Shown: one piece after another, positions 1 to 9,808 of the stretch | Layout: the number at the start of each line of letters is the position of its first letter | How positions within the stretch are numbered: the stretch's first letter is position 1 | Origin: an uncultured Nitrospira sp. | GTDB lineage: Bacteria; Nitrospirota; Nitrospiria; Nitrospirales; Nitrospiraceae | Direction of reading: 5' to 3' | Assembly: GCA_902500995.1 (NCBI GenBank) | Contig: CABVSR010000015.1 | Span: 1-64,000 of the forward strand | Length of the DNA: 64,000 nucleotides | Position numbers and translations under genes: made by a program | Notes under the pieces: generated by a model | Seen by the model: only the letters and a program-made list of their open reading frames with translations | What the model was told of the DNA's origin: nothing | Databases searched by the model: none

Positions 1-49
1 ACGACAGCCAGCTTGGAAGGCTGGAACTCTACCACTGAGCTACGCCCGC
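1..49 (-). tRNA. tRNA-Gly (TCC), 3' end cut by window edge
   Basis: On the minus strand the gene begins GCGGGCGTAGCTCAGTGG, a typical glycine tRNA acceptor and D-arm. It continues into an anticodon stem-loop with TCC in the loop, which reads GGA codons. The T-arm and acceptor 3' strand lie outside the window. It sits just downstream of tRNA-Tyr on the same strand, so the two are probably co-transcribed. Confidence 0.9.
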
Positions 50-184
50 CCACGGCGACCCTTTACCAGCACGTCAAATACGGTGCAGCGAACGGCCGGA
101 GACTAATGCGGACCCACGTTCGCTGCATGCAGTCATCATTCTGCCCAACCCGCCACGCATCGGCGGATTGAAATCGGCTCAGTT

Positions 185-270
185 TGGTGGGCAGGCAAGG
201 GTTCGAACCTTGGAAGCCATAAGGCAGCAGATTTACAGTCTGCCCCCTTTGTCCACTTGGGTACCTGCCC
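185..270 (-). tRNA. tRNA-Tyr (GTA)
   Basis: The minus strand begins GGGCAGGTACCC and ends CCTGCCC-ACCA, so the 7-bp acceptor stem is perfect and the CCA end is encoded. The anticodon loop reads CTGTAAA, giving anticodon GTA. The long variable arm (86 nt in total) is the class II form expected for bacterial tRNA-Tyr. The T-loop GTTCGAACC is present. Confidence 0.95.
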
Positions 271-505
271 GCGAGATAGCGCATTCCAAACGTAAGCACG
301 TTACAAATCGAGTCGAATACACGAGCACCAGAGACGTTCATTTCTGGGATCAGAGAATGAAGTAAGCCCCGCCACGCACAGTTCTCCAGCAACTTGTCAG
401 AGCTGGAGAGCTGATAAAATGAAGGGCGATCTGGCTTCGAAAGCAGCCGATTTTATTTGTGACGCGTTCTATTGTCAAGGGGGTATGTTCTATGCAGGAA
501 CAAAA

Positions 506-1432
506 CTACGGATCGATCGAGGACTGACAGGTCCCGCGCGTACTCGGAACGGGTCGCGGACGTTGAAGCACCTGAGCGGCTTGTCGAATGATGTCCGGCT
601 GACTCCCCAACACATCCTTCATGAGCCGCAAGAGTTCTTGAGGCGACAGGCGAAACTCAGGGGCCAGAAACCGCTTCCGGGCCATTTGCTTTTCGCTCGG
701 GTCTTCGGGCTCGTAGTACCCGCTCAAGGTGGCGTCTTGCTCAGCCTGATTGAGACGGGCGAGCCAACCAGATGTTTTAGGGGAATCCCGAGACTCCCGC
801 CTTGGCTTGGTATCAACTTCCAACTGTGTCCAGACCGCCCACCCGATGAACAGAGCCCAGGTTTCGTTCAGAGCTTCCCACGATTCTGCTTCACTGAGAA
901 ATCGTTCTTCTTTGAGGCCCCGTTTCTGAAGCACCGGCGTGATAAGGACCTGCTGATACCGGCATCGCTGCTGCTCCCGGGCAAACGCGATCAAGGATGC
1001 GTGCGACTCCGAAGGTGCAGCCTCCTGCTCGAGGAAGTCCATGTATACGTGGAACAATTCGTGGTACAGGGTCTCCAATTCCTTGTGTGTCAGTCGTCCC
1101 AACGGACGTAGCGTGCGGCCTGCCGCATTCAGAGACAAGGATCGATCAAGCACCATCCGATGATCTGCCGGGTGATATTCCGCGGCAAACGCATGCAGAT
1201 CCTCGAATTCAAAGGTCACGAATCCCGCCGGTATTTGTTCCAGGAATCGAGTGGGAAGGGCGAGGGCCTTTGCCTCTGACACCAGGACAGGCCAGAGGCG
1301 CGAGGAATCAGCCGTGCTCGCCGGACCCTCAGCATGGGCCGGTGCGAACAACAACAGTCCCAGCAGCACTCGTAGGGCCAAGGCTGCAACTCCGCCCGGT
1401 AGCAGGCCGAGATAGGCACGTACGCACGGCAT
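506..1432 (-). CDS. Secreted protein with HELFH zinc-metallopeptidase-like motif
   Basis: This is a 308-residue protein of unrecognised family. The N-terminus has a hydrophobic stretch (about residues 14-33) ending in an AHA-E type signal-peptidase I site, so export to the periplasm is likely. Near residue 125 it carries H-E-L-F-H in a helix-like context (LYHELFHVYMDFLEQE), the zinc-binding HExxH arrangement of many metallopeptidases. A third zinc ligand cannot be assigned by eye. The C-terminal third is charged and looks helical. It lies 58 nt downstream of the helicase gene on the same strand, so co-transcription is possible. Peptidase activity is an inference from the motif alone. Confidence 0.65.
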   Translation of the reverse strand: MPCVRAYLGLLPGGVAALALRVLLGLLLFAPAHAEGPASTADSSRLWPVLVSEAKALALPTRFLEQIPAGFVTFEFEDLHAFAAEYHPADHRMVLDRSLSLNAAGRTLRPLGRLTHKELETLYHELFHVYMDFLEQEAAPSESHASLIAFAREQQRCRYQQVLITPVLQKRGLKEERFLSEAESWEALNETWALFIGWAVWTQLEVDTKPRRESRDSPKTSGWLARLNQAEQDATLSGYYEPEDPSEKQMARKRFLAPEFRLSPQELLRLMKDVLGSQPDIIRQAAQVLQRPRPVPSTRGTCQSSIDP

Positions 1433-1490
1433 ATTCGCCTCGAATGGGAACCCACCGCGAGGAGCGTTCTAAAATCGAGCGGCAGCGGCC

Positions 1491-3515
1491 CTACAGGTAC
1501 CGGTCCCGATCACGCTCCCACTGACCGTGCCCCTCCTCAACCAACGCCAGCGATTCGAACAGGCGAGGGGACACGTGATCAAGGAACCGGGAAGGTTTGG
1601 ACAACAACATCCCCGAGCTTCTGTCGTACACATTGATCGGATAGGTCAAAAACAGATAGCGCTTCGCGCGCGTCACGGCGACATATAGCAACCGCCGCTC
1701 TTCTTCCAGCTCTTCATCCGTATTGAAGGAAAACACCGAAGGAAACTTCCCGTCCACGACCCACAGCAGAAACACGCATTGCCATTCCAGCCCTTTGGCG
1801 GAATGAATTGTGGACAGCACGACTTGCTCGTCGTCAGACCCCGATGGTTCCACCCCAACCGCACTGCCGTCAGGCGGAGCCAAGGCCAAGTCCGCCAGAA
1901 ATTCAGTTAAGCCGGGGTAACTCTCGGCAATCGTATGGAGATGATCGAGATCCCGAATCCGTTTCGGATAGTCGTCATGGTGGTCTTTGAGAATCGGCAA
2001 GTAGTATTCGTACACGCGGTTCACCTGCTCGGTCGGGCTCAAATCGTCGCTCTTCGAGAGATTCTCGAGCACCAGCGCCAGTTCCTTCAATCCCTTCCCC
2101 GACCGTCCGCCGCTGTCTCGCAGCACCTGATACGGATCGTTCACCCGCACCATGGCCGCTACGAGATCCTGGGCTTTTTTGGGACCGACACCTTCGACCA
2201 GCATGAGCACCCGATGCCAGCTCACCGCATCGTGAGGATTCACCACCACGCGCAAATGGGCCAACACATCTTTCACATGCGCGGCTTCAATGAACTTGAT
2301 GCCGCCCCGTTTCACAAACGGTAAACCGCAGCGTGACAGCTCGATTTCCAAATCGAACGAGTGAAAGCTGGAGCGAACCAGCACCGCGATCTCATTCAGC
2401 GGGACGCCTTCCTCCCGCAGCTCCAGAATTTTTTGCGCGACAAATCGAGACTGCGCGTTCTCTCCGGCAGCCTCGACCAGCGCCGGCAACGGTCCATCCA
2501 GCTTGCGCGTGAAGAGATGTTTCGTATACTTCTCCGGCGCTTCCTGAATAATCTCATTGGCCAGGCTGAGAATCGGCTGCGTACTGCGATAGTTTTCTTC
2601 CAGCTTATAAATGGTGGCGCCGGGAAACCAGGAAGGGAATTCCATGATGTTGCGAAACGTCGCGCCGCGGAAGGCATAGATCGATTGCGAATCGTCCCCC
2701 ACGACCATGACATTGTCATGGGTAGCAGCCAACTTTCGGATAAGTTCGGCTTGAAGACGGTTGGTATCCTGGTACTCATCCACAAGGATGTAGCGGAATT
2801 GCCGTGAGATAGCCTGCCGGGTCGGCTCATCCTTCGTCATCACATCGCGCAACAAGACGAGCAGGTCGTCATAGTCGAGCAATTGGCGCTGGCGCTTGGC
2901 GGCTTGATAGGCTCGCTGGAGCTTTCCCAGCGAATCGAGGTGATCGGCGAAGTGTGAAAACTCATCGAGAACGATCTCCTCCAGTCCTCGCAGGGTGTTT
3001 TCACATTTGCTGTAAATTTCCGCGATGGTGCCCTTGCGCGGGAACCGCTTGTCTTTCTCATTGAGCCCAAGTTGAGCGCGCAACAGCGCAATGAGGTCCT
3101 CGGCGTCCCCACGGTCCATAATCGTGAAACTCGGCTCGATTCCGAGCACCCGACCGTGGCGGCGCAAGAGCATGTTCGCCACCGAGTGGAACGTCCCGCC
3201 GCACACCCGCTGGCTGCGCGAGCCGATCAACGCGCCAACCCGTTCGAGCATTTCTTCCGCAGATTTGCGCGTGAACGTCAGCAGCAGAATCTGTGACGGA
3301 TCGACACCGGAATCGATCAAATAGGCGACACGATGGACGAGGGTGCGCGTCTTTCCACTACCCGCACCGGCAATCACGAGCGCGGGGCCCTCCGCTGCCG
3401 TCACCGCCGCATACTGCTGCGGATTGAGCTCTTTGGCATAATCCAACGAAAACTTCTTGACGATGTCCTGGTCGGGAGTTCGCTTCAGAATGTAGGGTTT
3501 TGTTTCTCGGTCCAT
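1491..3515 (-). CDS. UvrD/PcrA-like superfamily 1 DNA helicase
   Basis: This 674-residue ATP-dependent 3'-5' DNA helicase belongs to the UvrD/Rep/PcrA group, which unwinds DNA in repair and in rescue of replication forks. All the signature motifs are in order: Q-motif LNPQQYAAV (about residue 31), Walker A AGAGSGKT (about 51), Walker B with DEYQDTN (about 247), motif III GDDSQSIYAFRGA (about 275), motif IV EENYRST, motif V TIHSAKGLEW (about 570) and motif VI LLYVAVTRAK (about 612). Length is normal for the family. The 2A/2B domains look intact and there is no nuclease extension, which argues against RecB or AddA. The exact paralogue (UvrD, Rep or PcrA) cannot be settled by eye. Confidence 0.93.
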   Translation of the reverse strand: MDRETKPYILKRTPDQDIVKKFSLDYAKELNPQQYAAVTAAEGPALVIAGAGSGKTRTLVHRVAYLIDSGVDPSQILLLTFTRKSAEEMLERVGALIGSRSQRVCGGTFHSVANMLLRRHGRVLGIEPSFTIMDRGDAEDLIALLRAQLGLNEKDKRFPRKGTIAEIYSKCENTLRGLEEIVLDEFSHFADHLDSLGKLQRAYQAAKRQRQLLDYDDLLVLLRDVMTKDEPTRQAISRQFRYILVDEYQDTNRLQAELIRKLAATHDNVMVVGDDSQSIYAFRGATFRNIMEFPSWFPGATIYKLEENYRSTQPILSLANEIIQEAPEKYTKHLFTRKLDGPLPALVEAAGENAQSRFVAQKILELREEGVPLNEIAVLVRSSFHSFDLEIELSRCGLPFVKRGGIKFIEAAHVKDVLAHLRVVVNPHDAVSWHRVLMLVEGVGPKKAQDLVAAMVRVNDPYQVLRDSGGRSGKGLKELALVLENLSKSDDLSPTEQVNRVYEYYLPILKDHHDDYPKRIRDLDHLHTIAESYPGLTEFLADLALAPPDGSAVGVEPSGSDDEQVVLSTIHSAKGLEWQCVFLLWVVDGKFPSVFSFNTDEELEEERRLLYVAVTRAKRYLFLTYPINVYDRSSGMLLSKPSRFLDHVSPRLFESLALVEEGHGQWERDRDRYL

Positions 3516-3690
3516 GCTGGCATCCGGTAGGCGCTAGGCTCACGACGGGAGCGGTCGCGCTGTATAACATACCATCCCATGCCTTGCAACGACACGCATC
3601 TGCCCCACGATCCATGGTCGAATCGAATGCGATCAACACTTGGAGCTTCATGGTGAGTTGTATATAATGCCGGACCAGCAAGGAATCTCT

Positions 3691-4527
3691 ATGCCGATCA
3701 AATCTCATTCGTTGGCTCAACAGATGCGCACCGTCGCGGAACTCATGCTCGCCGTGTCGGGTGAATCGGTGTCGGTCATCAAGCGGGCCGTTCCGGAACA
3801 GGCTTTAAAACTCAAGCGCCAGGACGAATGGGGGATTTATCTCGAATTTTTGCGGGCGATGTTCAACCTCACGGATCGGGTATCCGCCCTGCACGTCCCC
3901 CTCAAAGAACAACCGCAGTTCATGGACGAACTGACCGATACGGTCATCGATCAACTCAAAAAAGTCTTGGAACCGGCCTTCGGAGCCGGCGACGATCAGA
4001 TGGAAATCGTCATGACGATCGGAGCGGCCGTATCCGAAAGCCGCCAAACTTATGAGCGGTACCGGTTTCTAGTCACCGAAGACAGTCCCGCCAAGAACGA
4101 TTTGTACCGGGATTTCAGCGACCGAGTGGGCCGCGCCGTGGGCGCGCCGGGCAATTCGAAGGTGACGGCAGCTGCCACGCTGTGTATCGCTGCCGTGATT
4201 CCTGCCCTGATCGGAATCTTCGAAGGCCAGACTCCATCGCTACCGGCAGAAGGAACGGCCGCTTCCAATCCGAGCGCCGCGAGCAGCACCCCCCGAGGGA
4301 CCACGGGGACCGATATTAAGCTCGTGAGCGTGATGTCGAGCATCAAGGGAGAAGAAGTTGAGACGCGGTGGGGACTCCATCCGCGGTTTCGTCAGGACCT
4401 GACACAGGAGGAGGCGAAACAATTGACGGCAACCATGAATCGCGTTGCCAAGATCCTCGGAGAGCGCTACGCCACCGTCGCCTTTTCTGACCAATGGGCA
4501 TCCTGGCACAAGGCCGGGCACGCCTGA
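3691..4527 (+). CDS. Conserved hypothetical protein with one C-terminal hydrophobic segment
   Basis: Unrecognised protein of about 278 residues. I chose the ATG at 3691 because an AAGGAA ribosome-binding site lies 7 nt upstream. In-frame starts at 3640 and 3667 lack one. The first 150 residues are mostly helical and charged. A hydrophobic stretch follows (about 155-180, AAATLCIAAVIPALIGIF), which could be a membrane anchor or buried helix. After it comes a Ser/Ala/Thr-Pro-rich linker and a short C-terminal domain. It ends just upstream of, or slightly overlapping, the alpha-glucan phosphorylase gene on the same strand. No function is proposed. Confidence 0.7.
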   Translation: MPIKSHSLAQQMRTVAELMLAVSGESVSVIKRAVPEQALKLKRQDEWGIYLEFLRAMFNLTDRVSALHVPLKEQPQFMDELTDTVIDQLKKVLEPAFGAGDDQMEIVMTIGAAVSESRQTYERYRFLVTEDSPAKNDLYRDFSDRVGRAVGAPGNSKVTAAATLCIAAVIPALIGIFEGQTPSLPAEGTAASNPSAASSTPRGTTGTDIKLVSVMSSIKGEEVETRWGLHPRFRQDLTQEEAKQLTATMNRVAKILGERYATVAFSDQWASWHKAGHA

Positions 4528-4547
4528 CACCCATTCCGGAAGCGGGA

Positions 4548-6758
4548 ATGGTACCGCCCCCCTTCCTCACCCAACCGATCACATTCCACGGAGGCGTCGT
4601 GCAAGCACCCGATCACATACAGCCACCTCAAGATATGGTTCCGCAAAGCCTGCATCGACTCGGAGAACTGGCCCGCAATCTCTGGTGGAGTTGGAACCAA
4701 CCGGCGCGGCAACTATTTGAATCGATCGATCCCACCCTGTGGTTCCTGACCCACCATAATCCCGTTCAACTTCTCGCCGGGGTGAAGCCTGAACGATTCG
4801 CCGCGCTGGCCGCGGATCCCACGTTTGTGCGGCAATACTCCGCCGTTCTGCGCAGCTTTGACGAATACATGAGCAGCAAGCACACATGGGCCGCCACGGA
4901 ATTTCCCGCGCTCCAGAATTCTCCGATCGCGTACTTCTCGGCGGAATTCGGCCTCCACATCTCGATTCCGATTTACAGCGGAGGCCTGGGCATCCTGGCC
5001 GGAGACCATTGCAAGGAAGCGAGCGACTTAGGGATTCCTCTCGTCGGTCTCGGCTTTATGTATCCGCAAGGATACTTCAAACAGCGCATCAACCCCGAAG
5101 GCTGGCAGGAGGCGACCTATGTGCCGTTCAATAGGTACGATTCGCCGATTCACCAGGCGCTCACTCCCGCCGGAGTTCCTTGCACCATCAAAGTAGAAAT
5201 CGGGCATCGCCAGGTCACGGTGCTTGTCTGGCAGGTCCGAAACGGCCGGATGTCTCTGTACCTGATCGATACCGATGTGCCAGAAAACACTCCTGAAGAT
5301 CGAGCGCTCTCGGCGAGACTCTACGGCGGAGATCAGGAAACGAGGCTCTGCCAGGAATTTCTTCTCGGCATCGGCGGCGTCCGGATCCTGCGCGCCTTGG
5401 GCATCGCTCCCGCAGTCTGGCACTGCAATGAAGGCCACTCAGCGTTCCTGACGGTGGAACGGATTCGCGAGCTTGTCAGCAAGGGCCACAGTCATGCGGA
5501 AGCCAGCGATCTGGTCCGACAGAGCACGGTGTTTACCACACACACCCCCGTCCCGGCCGGGCACGATATTTTTCCGTTTCATCTGATGGATCGATATTTT
5601 CACAATTATTGGGGCCAGGTCGGCCTGTCTCGCGAAGAATTTTTGCGGCTCGGAGAAACGCCGGAGAGCGCGGGCCATGGTTTTAACATGACGGCGCTCG
5701 CCATGCGGCTGTCGGCCCATGTCAACGGAGTGAGCCGGGAACACGGGCGCGTCTCGCGCCAGATGTGGCAACACCTATGGCCCGGTCTGGCGCAGGATCT
5801 GGTTCCTATCCGCAGCCTTACCAACGGCATTCACGCGCCGACCTGGATCTCGCCGGAATCGAATTCGCTCTACGGCAAATACCTCTACCCAGACTGGGCG
5901 GAGCGAATCGACGATCCCACCATCTGGCAACGGGTCACCGACCTGCCTGATGACGCGTTGTGGGCCGTTCGACAAACCACCAGGCGCAAGCTCATGCGAT
6001 TCATCCGGGAGCGCGCGCGTGATGGATGGATCCGCGGCCATCTTCAACCGATGCAAGCCATCGCCAGGGGAACACTTCTCGACCCCGAGGCCCTCACGAT
6101 TGGATTTGCCAGACGGTTTGCCACCTACAAGCGGGCGACCCTCCTGTTCCGCGATCTTGAACGTCTCAAACAGTTGCTTCATAACCGGTGGCGGCCCGTC
6201 CAAATCGTCTTTGCAGGGAAAGCCCATCCCGCCGACGAACCAGGACGGTACTTTATTCACGAGGTTCTGAACTTCTGTAACGATCACAAACTCGGAGGGC
6301 ATATTGCCTTTCTCGAAGACTACGATATGCACATGGCCAAATATTTGGTCCAAGGCGTCGATGTCTGGCTGAACACGCCCCGTGCGCCGCTGGAAGCGAG
6401 CGGCACGAGCGGACAAAAAGCGGCCTTGAATGGCGTGATTAACCTCAGTGTGTTGGATGGGTGGTGGCAGGAGGGCTACAACGGCGCCAATGGATGGGGC
6501 ATTCAACCTCTCCCCGAAGGGTCGGACACGCAAGCCCAAGACGCGCATGATGCCGAACAACTCTTTCGCCTGTTAGAGCAGGAAGTCGTGCCGCTGTTCT
6601 ATCAACGCGATCTTGACGGGATTCCACGCGGATGGCTGCACATTGTCAAAGAGAGCATCAAAACCGTTGCCCCCCGGTTCTGCACCAAACGGATGGTCAA
6701 GGAATACATGAGGCAGCTGTATGCACCGGCCACCGCGCGCACGCCGAACAAATGGTAG
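4548..6758 (+). CDS. glgP: Alpha-glucan (glycogen) phosphorylase, GT35 family
   Basis: This PLP-dependent enzyme releases glucose-1-phosphate from glycogen or maltodextrin in the cytoplasm. At about 736 residues it matches the shorter bacterial/archaeal alpha-glucan phosphorylase branch. Family landmarks are [30 protein letters not shown], the KRATLLF segment, and the C-terminal PLP-lysine region [14 protein letters not shown]. In that last motif I recall a Met in most relatives where Gln stands here. The start is uncertain: the open frame reaches back to 4494 and ATG codons exist at 4548 and 4635. The conserved domain begins soon after 4635. It is followed two bases later by the HEAT-repeat gene, so the two are probably co-transcribed. 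Confidence 0.93.
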   Translation: MVPPPFLTQPITFHGGVVQAPDHIQPPQDMVPQSLHRLGELARNLWWSWNQPARQLFESIDPTLWFLTHHNPVQLLAGVKPERFAALAADPTFVRQYSAVLRSFDEYMSSKHTWAATEFPALQNSPIAYFSAEFGLHISIPIYSGGLGILAGDHCKEASDLGIPLVGLGFMYPQGYFKQRINPEGWQEATYVPFNRYDSPIHQALTPAGVPCTIKVEIGHRQVTVLVWQVRNGRMSLYLIDTDVPENTPEDRALSARLYGGDQETRLCQEFLLGIGGVRILRALGIAPAVWHCNEGHSAFLTVERIRELVSKGHSHAEASDLVRQSTVFTTHTPVPAGHDIFPFHLMDRYFHNYWGQVGLSREEFLRLGETPESAGHGFNMTALAMRLSAHVNGVSREHGRVSRQMWQHLWPGLAQDLVPIRSLTNGIHAPTWISPESNSLYGKYLYPDWAERIDDPTIWQRVTDLPDDALWAVRQTTRRKLMRFIRERARDGWIRGHLQPMQAIARGTLLDPEALTIGFARRFATYKRATLLFRDLERLKQLLHNRWRPVQIVFAGKAHPADEPGRYFIHEVLNFCNDHKLGGHIAFLEDYDMHMAKYLVQGVDVWLNTPRAPLEASGTSGQKAALNGVINLSVLDGWWQEGYNGANGWGIQPLPEGSDTQAQDAHDAEQLFRLLEQEVVPLFYQRDLDGIPRGWLHIVKESIKTVAPRFCTKRMVKEYMRQLYAPATARTPNKW

Positions 6759-6759
6759 C

Positions 6760-8166
6760 ATGATCGGAGAGAGGTCTTCGTCTACCCGCGCCCGTTGTTT
6801 TTCCTCTGCTGTCGCGCTGCCTGCCGGCCTCTTGTTCTTCCTCTGGATGTGTCCCGTGCCGGCAGAGGCGGCCACCTCTTCGCCAAAAACCTCACCGACA
6901 TCACTGGAACGGGAAGCCAAAGCTCTGTATGAAACGGCCAACTACAGCCGTGTCGTAGACCTTATTCAGCACCCGCCCGCTGGACAAGAACCAGACGCAA
7001 AAGCCATTCGCTACGCCGTCCTCAGCTACGTGAAGATGGGAAAACCCGAAGAGGCGTGGAAACAATACCCCAAACTTACCTCTGGGGATCGTCCTGATGA
7101 CCCGGCATTGCTACGGGAGATCGCCAGGTCGTTCATCGTGTCCCGGGTCCGTGACCCGCAGGAACATATCCGGATTGCCGCCTATACGGCGTTGGCAGAA
7201 ATGGGCGAACGCGATACCTTGCCGCTTCTTGAAGACGGGCTGTTGGATTCGTCGGCCCTCGTTCGCGCCAGAGCTGCAGAAGCCATCGGGCGAAGCGGGT
7301 TGGCTGGGCGCTCCGCGGCACTCACACGCGCGCTTCGGGATGAAGCTCCCGGTGTGCGTATCGCCGCCATTGATGCGCTCAGCGAAGCCAAGGTGGCAGG
7401 GATTGCGGATCGACTCACCGAGATTGCCCGGGTCGATGAGGGGCCGGAGTCCGTTTTTGCCTTTGCGGGTCTCTATAAACTAGGCCGTGCTGATGTCCTG
7501 ACGGACATTTCCAGCGCGGTCACCCTGCCCGACCCAGAGGTACGCATGGCGGCATTGGGGGTGTTGGGACGACTGCGGCGCCCGGCAAGCCTCACGATCC
7601 TGAGCCAGGCCGTGTATGATCCTCATCCTGCCGTACGTGCCTTTGCAGCCGGAGCGTTGGGAGAATTCGGCAGTGTTGAAGGAATCGCACCACTGACTCA
7701 CGCACTGGGAGACGAAAATCCCCGCGTCCGCAGCGTCGCCGCTTCCAGCCTCGGCCGTCTCGGTGTTGTGGAGTCCCGAAGCGTCATCCAGCCCTTGTTG
7801 CGGGATTCAGACGAACATGTGCGTATCAGCGCGGTAGAAGCACTGCTCCGTTTGGGCGATACCGGTGTCATTTTGAATGCCGCAGCGCTTGCGCGGCATC
7901 CCGACCCATCCATTCGCGGCGATACCGCCCATGCGCTTGCGTTCGCGACCACCTCCAATACGCTTCCTATACTCGAAAACCTGCTCCGAGACCAGCAGCC
8001 GCTTCCTCGGCTCATGGCCGCCCGCGCCCTAGGAAAGTCACCACTCAAATCGCTCATTCCCGCCGCGAAAATCGGCCTGCAGGACTCCGATGCCGCCGTG
8101 CGGATTACCTCGGCGGGAAGTCTCCTGCGCATTTTGTCCCGTAAGGACACGAGTCGCGCCCACTAG
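6760..8166 (+). CDS. Exported HEAT-repeat protein
   Basis: This protein of 468 residues starts at the ATG one base after the glgP stop codon. It has a signal peptide (about residues 1-37; hydrophobic AVALPAGLLFFLWM, then PAEA-A), so it is expected in the periplasm. After a short TPR-like helical part (about 45-110) it consists of about nine HEAT/PBS-lyase-type repeats of 30-31 residues with recurring D-x-x-V-R-x-A-A-x-x-A-L-G patterns. Such repeats form a solenoid scaffold for protein binding. No catalytic motif is visible. Tight spacing after glgP suggests a shared transcript but not necessarily a shared pathway. Confidence 0.85.
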   Translation: MIGERSSSTRARCFSSAVALPAGLLFFLWMCPVPAEAATSSPKTSPTSLEREAKALYETANYSRVVDLIQHPPAGQEPDAKAIRYAVLSYVKMGKPEEAWKQYPKLTSGDRPDDPALLREIARSFIVSRVRDPQEHIRIAAYTALAEMGERDTLPLLEDGLLDSSALVRARAAEAIGRSGLAGRSAALTRALRDEAPGVRIAAIDALSEAKVAGIADRLTEIARVDEGPESVFAFAGLYKLGRADVLTDISSAVTLPDPEVRMAALGVLGRLRRPASLTILSQAVYDPHPAVRAFAAGALGEFGSVEGIAPLTHALGDENPRVRSVAASSLGRLGVVESRSVIQPLLRDSDEHVRISAVEALLRLGDTGVILNAAALARHPDPSIRGDTAHALAFATTSNTLPILENLLRDQQPLPRLMAARALGKSPLKSLIPAAKIGLQDSDAAVRITSAGSLLRILSRKDTSRAH

Positions 8167-8582
8167 AGCATGCCGACATGCGAGTCCATCCAGTCGGTAA
8201 TGCGTCTGGTCCTCTGCCCGGGCTGAGATACCTCCGCGCAAACAACGCACGAATACCCTGTAAGCAGAGACTCTCAACATGTGGCGCAGCAGAAATATTG
8301 GAAGCGGACCTTTGACGTGGCGCCACGGCGTCGTTGATCCAAAGAGGAGAATGCGCAGGCCGAAGGTTGAAATTTCTACAAGAATTTGGCGGATCTATAA
8401 GGTGATCGGTAGAAAGCGCGAAATCGCACGAGCTGCTGCCTGAAGAAACCCGGGTAGCCCAGAGGAGCTGATGGTACGGCTGAGGTAAGTGATTGTGAAA
8501 GTTAATCTGGCAGAGGAAGGTCGAAAGTCAGATCGGATGACGGCGGAAAGAACCGGACTGACTCCTTCGCAAGGAACGTCTT
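8167..8582. other. 416-bp gap without a convincing gene
   Basis: This lies between two convergent HEAT-repeat genes. The only candidate is a 30-codon frame starting at 8351 (RRPKVEISTRIWRIYK in its N-terminal half) preceded by GAGGAGA, but the spacing to the ATG is too short for a good Shine-Dalgarno site. No tRNA or clear terminator hairpin with a T-run was seen. Confidence 0.4.
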
Positions 8583-9461
8583 CTATGAAATAACAGCCGG
8601 CTGCTTCTTCCACTTCGCAAGAATGCGTTCCACCCGCATCTTGACCACCATATCCGTATCTTTCAGCAAGGGCTTGATCGCCTCCCGACCACGCTCATCA
8701 CCGATAGCCTCGAGTGCCGCCGCCGCCGTCAATCGGGTAAACCAGTCTTTGTTCTGCAACATCTCGATCAAGGGATCAATGGCTTCAGGCGACTTAATTC
8801 GGCCCAATGCTATCACCGCCTGCTTCCGCACTAATTCCTCTTTATCCTTTAATGCCTTGATGAGGCCGGGCAAAGCGGGCTCACCCAGATTCACCAACGC
8901 ATCGGTCGCATCTTCCATGAATTCATCGTTCCGAAGCTGCTGCATCAAGGGCTCAAGCACCCGTTCATCACGGATTTTCCCCAAAGCCATGATCGCAGAC
9001 TTCCGGACATCCCAGTCGCGCAACAATTTGAGCAGTACGTCCACGGCAGGAGATCCAATTTGCCCAATCCCTTCAATTGCAACCTCGCGAACCTGCCAGT
9101 CCCCGTCGCGAAGCGCCGCGGCGAGAGGCTCGACGCACCGTTCATCTCCCATTTCGCCAAGCGTAATAGCGGCTTCCCGCCTCACCACCCAATCGGGATC
9201 TTTGAGAAGGTCGATCTGGATGTCGATTTCATCTTTGACCTTCTCCTCTTCAAGCACCACTTCTTGCATCGGTTCGGTGAGTTCATGCCCCTGCCCGGAG
9301 GATTCCATGGACGCTGTAAGTTGGTCCGAGACTTGATCGGTCAACGCCTCGTCTGCAGCTTGGCCGACAGGGGAAACAGCCTGCGCTTGCTCTTCTCTTT
9401 CACCAGCATGTTCCATATCAAAATCCTTATCCCGCAGGAGAGGTGAGTTGGGGTCAGACAC
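8583..9461 (-). CDS. Cytoplasmic HEAT-repeat protein
   Basis: This 292-residue protein has an acidic, low-complexity N-terminus of about 75 residues with no signal peptide. Seven to eight HEAT/PBS-lyase repeats follow, for example DPDWVVRREAAITLGEMGD, DGDWQVREVAIEGIGQIG and LVRKQAVIALGRIKSPEAI. The repeats give a right-handed helical scaffold, usually for protein-protein contact. PBS-lyase-type repeats also occur in phycobilin lyases, but nothing here suggests pigment metabolism. An alternative start is the Met at 9416. The small basic protein gene ends 17 bp upstream on the same strand, so the two may form an operon. Confidence 0.83.
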   Translation of the reverse strand: MSDPNSPLLRDKDFDMEHAGEREEQAQAVSPVGQAADEALTDQVSDQLTASMESSGQGHELTEPMQEVVLEEEKVKDEIDIQIDLLKDPDWVVRREAAITLGEMGDERCVEPLAAALRDGDWQVREVAIEGIGQIGSPAVDVLLKLLRDWDVRKSAIMALGKIRDERVLEPLMQQLRNDEFMEDATDALVNLGEPALPGLIKALKDKEELVRKQAVIALGRIKSPEAIDPLIEMLQNKDWFTRLTAAAALEAIGDERGREAIKPLLKDTDMVVKMRVERILAKWKKQPAVIS

Positions 9462-9478
9462 CTTGGTACCGTGACTCG

Positions 9479-9679
9479 TTATGATTTGGCTTCGGCCTGT
9501 TTCCCTGCTGCGTGCTTCTTCCTTAACGAAAGCGCCCGTCGCTTTCGTTGCGCTCGCTTGAGTCGTTTACGCAAGGAGCGCACCGCAGTATCACCCGACT
9601 TGCCTTCGTCTTTCGTAGCAGCGCCGATTTTCTTCTTCAGGCGCATTTCGTCTGATTCACCGGTCGGTTTCTTTCCCAT
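9479..9679 (-). CDS. Small, very basic hypothetical protein (66 aa)
   Basis: This short open frame is rich in Lys and Arg, mainly in the C-terminal half (RSLRKRLKRAQRKRRALSLRKK). That composition suggests RNA or DNA contact, or a ribosome-associated role. There is no Cys and no hydrophobic segment. It lies 17 bp upstream of the HEAT-repeat gene on the same strand. I do not recognise a family. The clean start and the operon position support a real gene, but the length leaves doubt. Confidence 0.5.
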   Translation of the reverse strand: MGKKPTGESDEMRLKKKIGAATKDEGKSGDTAVRSLRKRLKRAQRKRRALSLRKKHAAGKQAEAKS

Positions 9680-9808
9680 TCAGTTCCAATCTCCCACGAT
9701 TAAGGCCAGTACAGACAAGATAACAGCCCGCTCAGGGGCTAATCTAGAACGGGCAGTCTAATCAAGTGCAGGAGGAGGTGTCAACTAACGGAATGTCGTG
9801 TGTTCGAC

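Noticed and set aside
997-1524. Plus-strand open frame of 175 codons
   Set aside because: Antisense shadow of the HELFH gene and helicase end; Arg/Pro-rich with no ribosome-binding site.
8206-8290. A CTGAGA box followed by ACCCTG, suggesting a TPP riboswitch
   Set aside because: The rest of the thi-box (TTGAACCTG and the final hairpin) is missing, and no thiamine gene follows.
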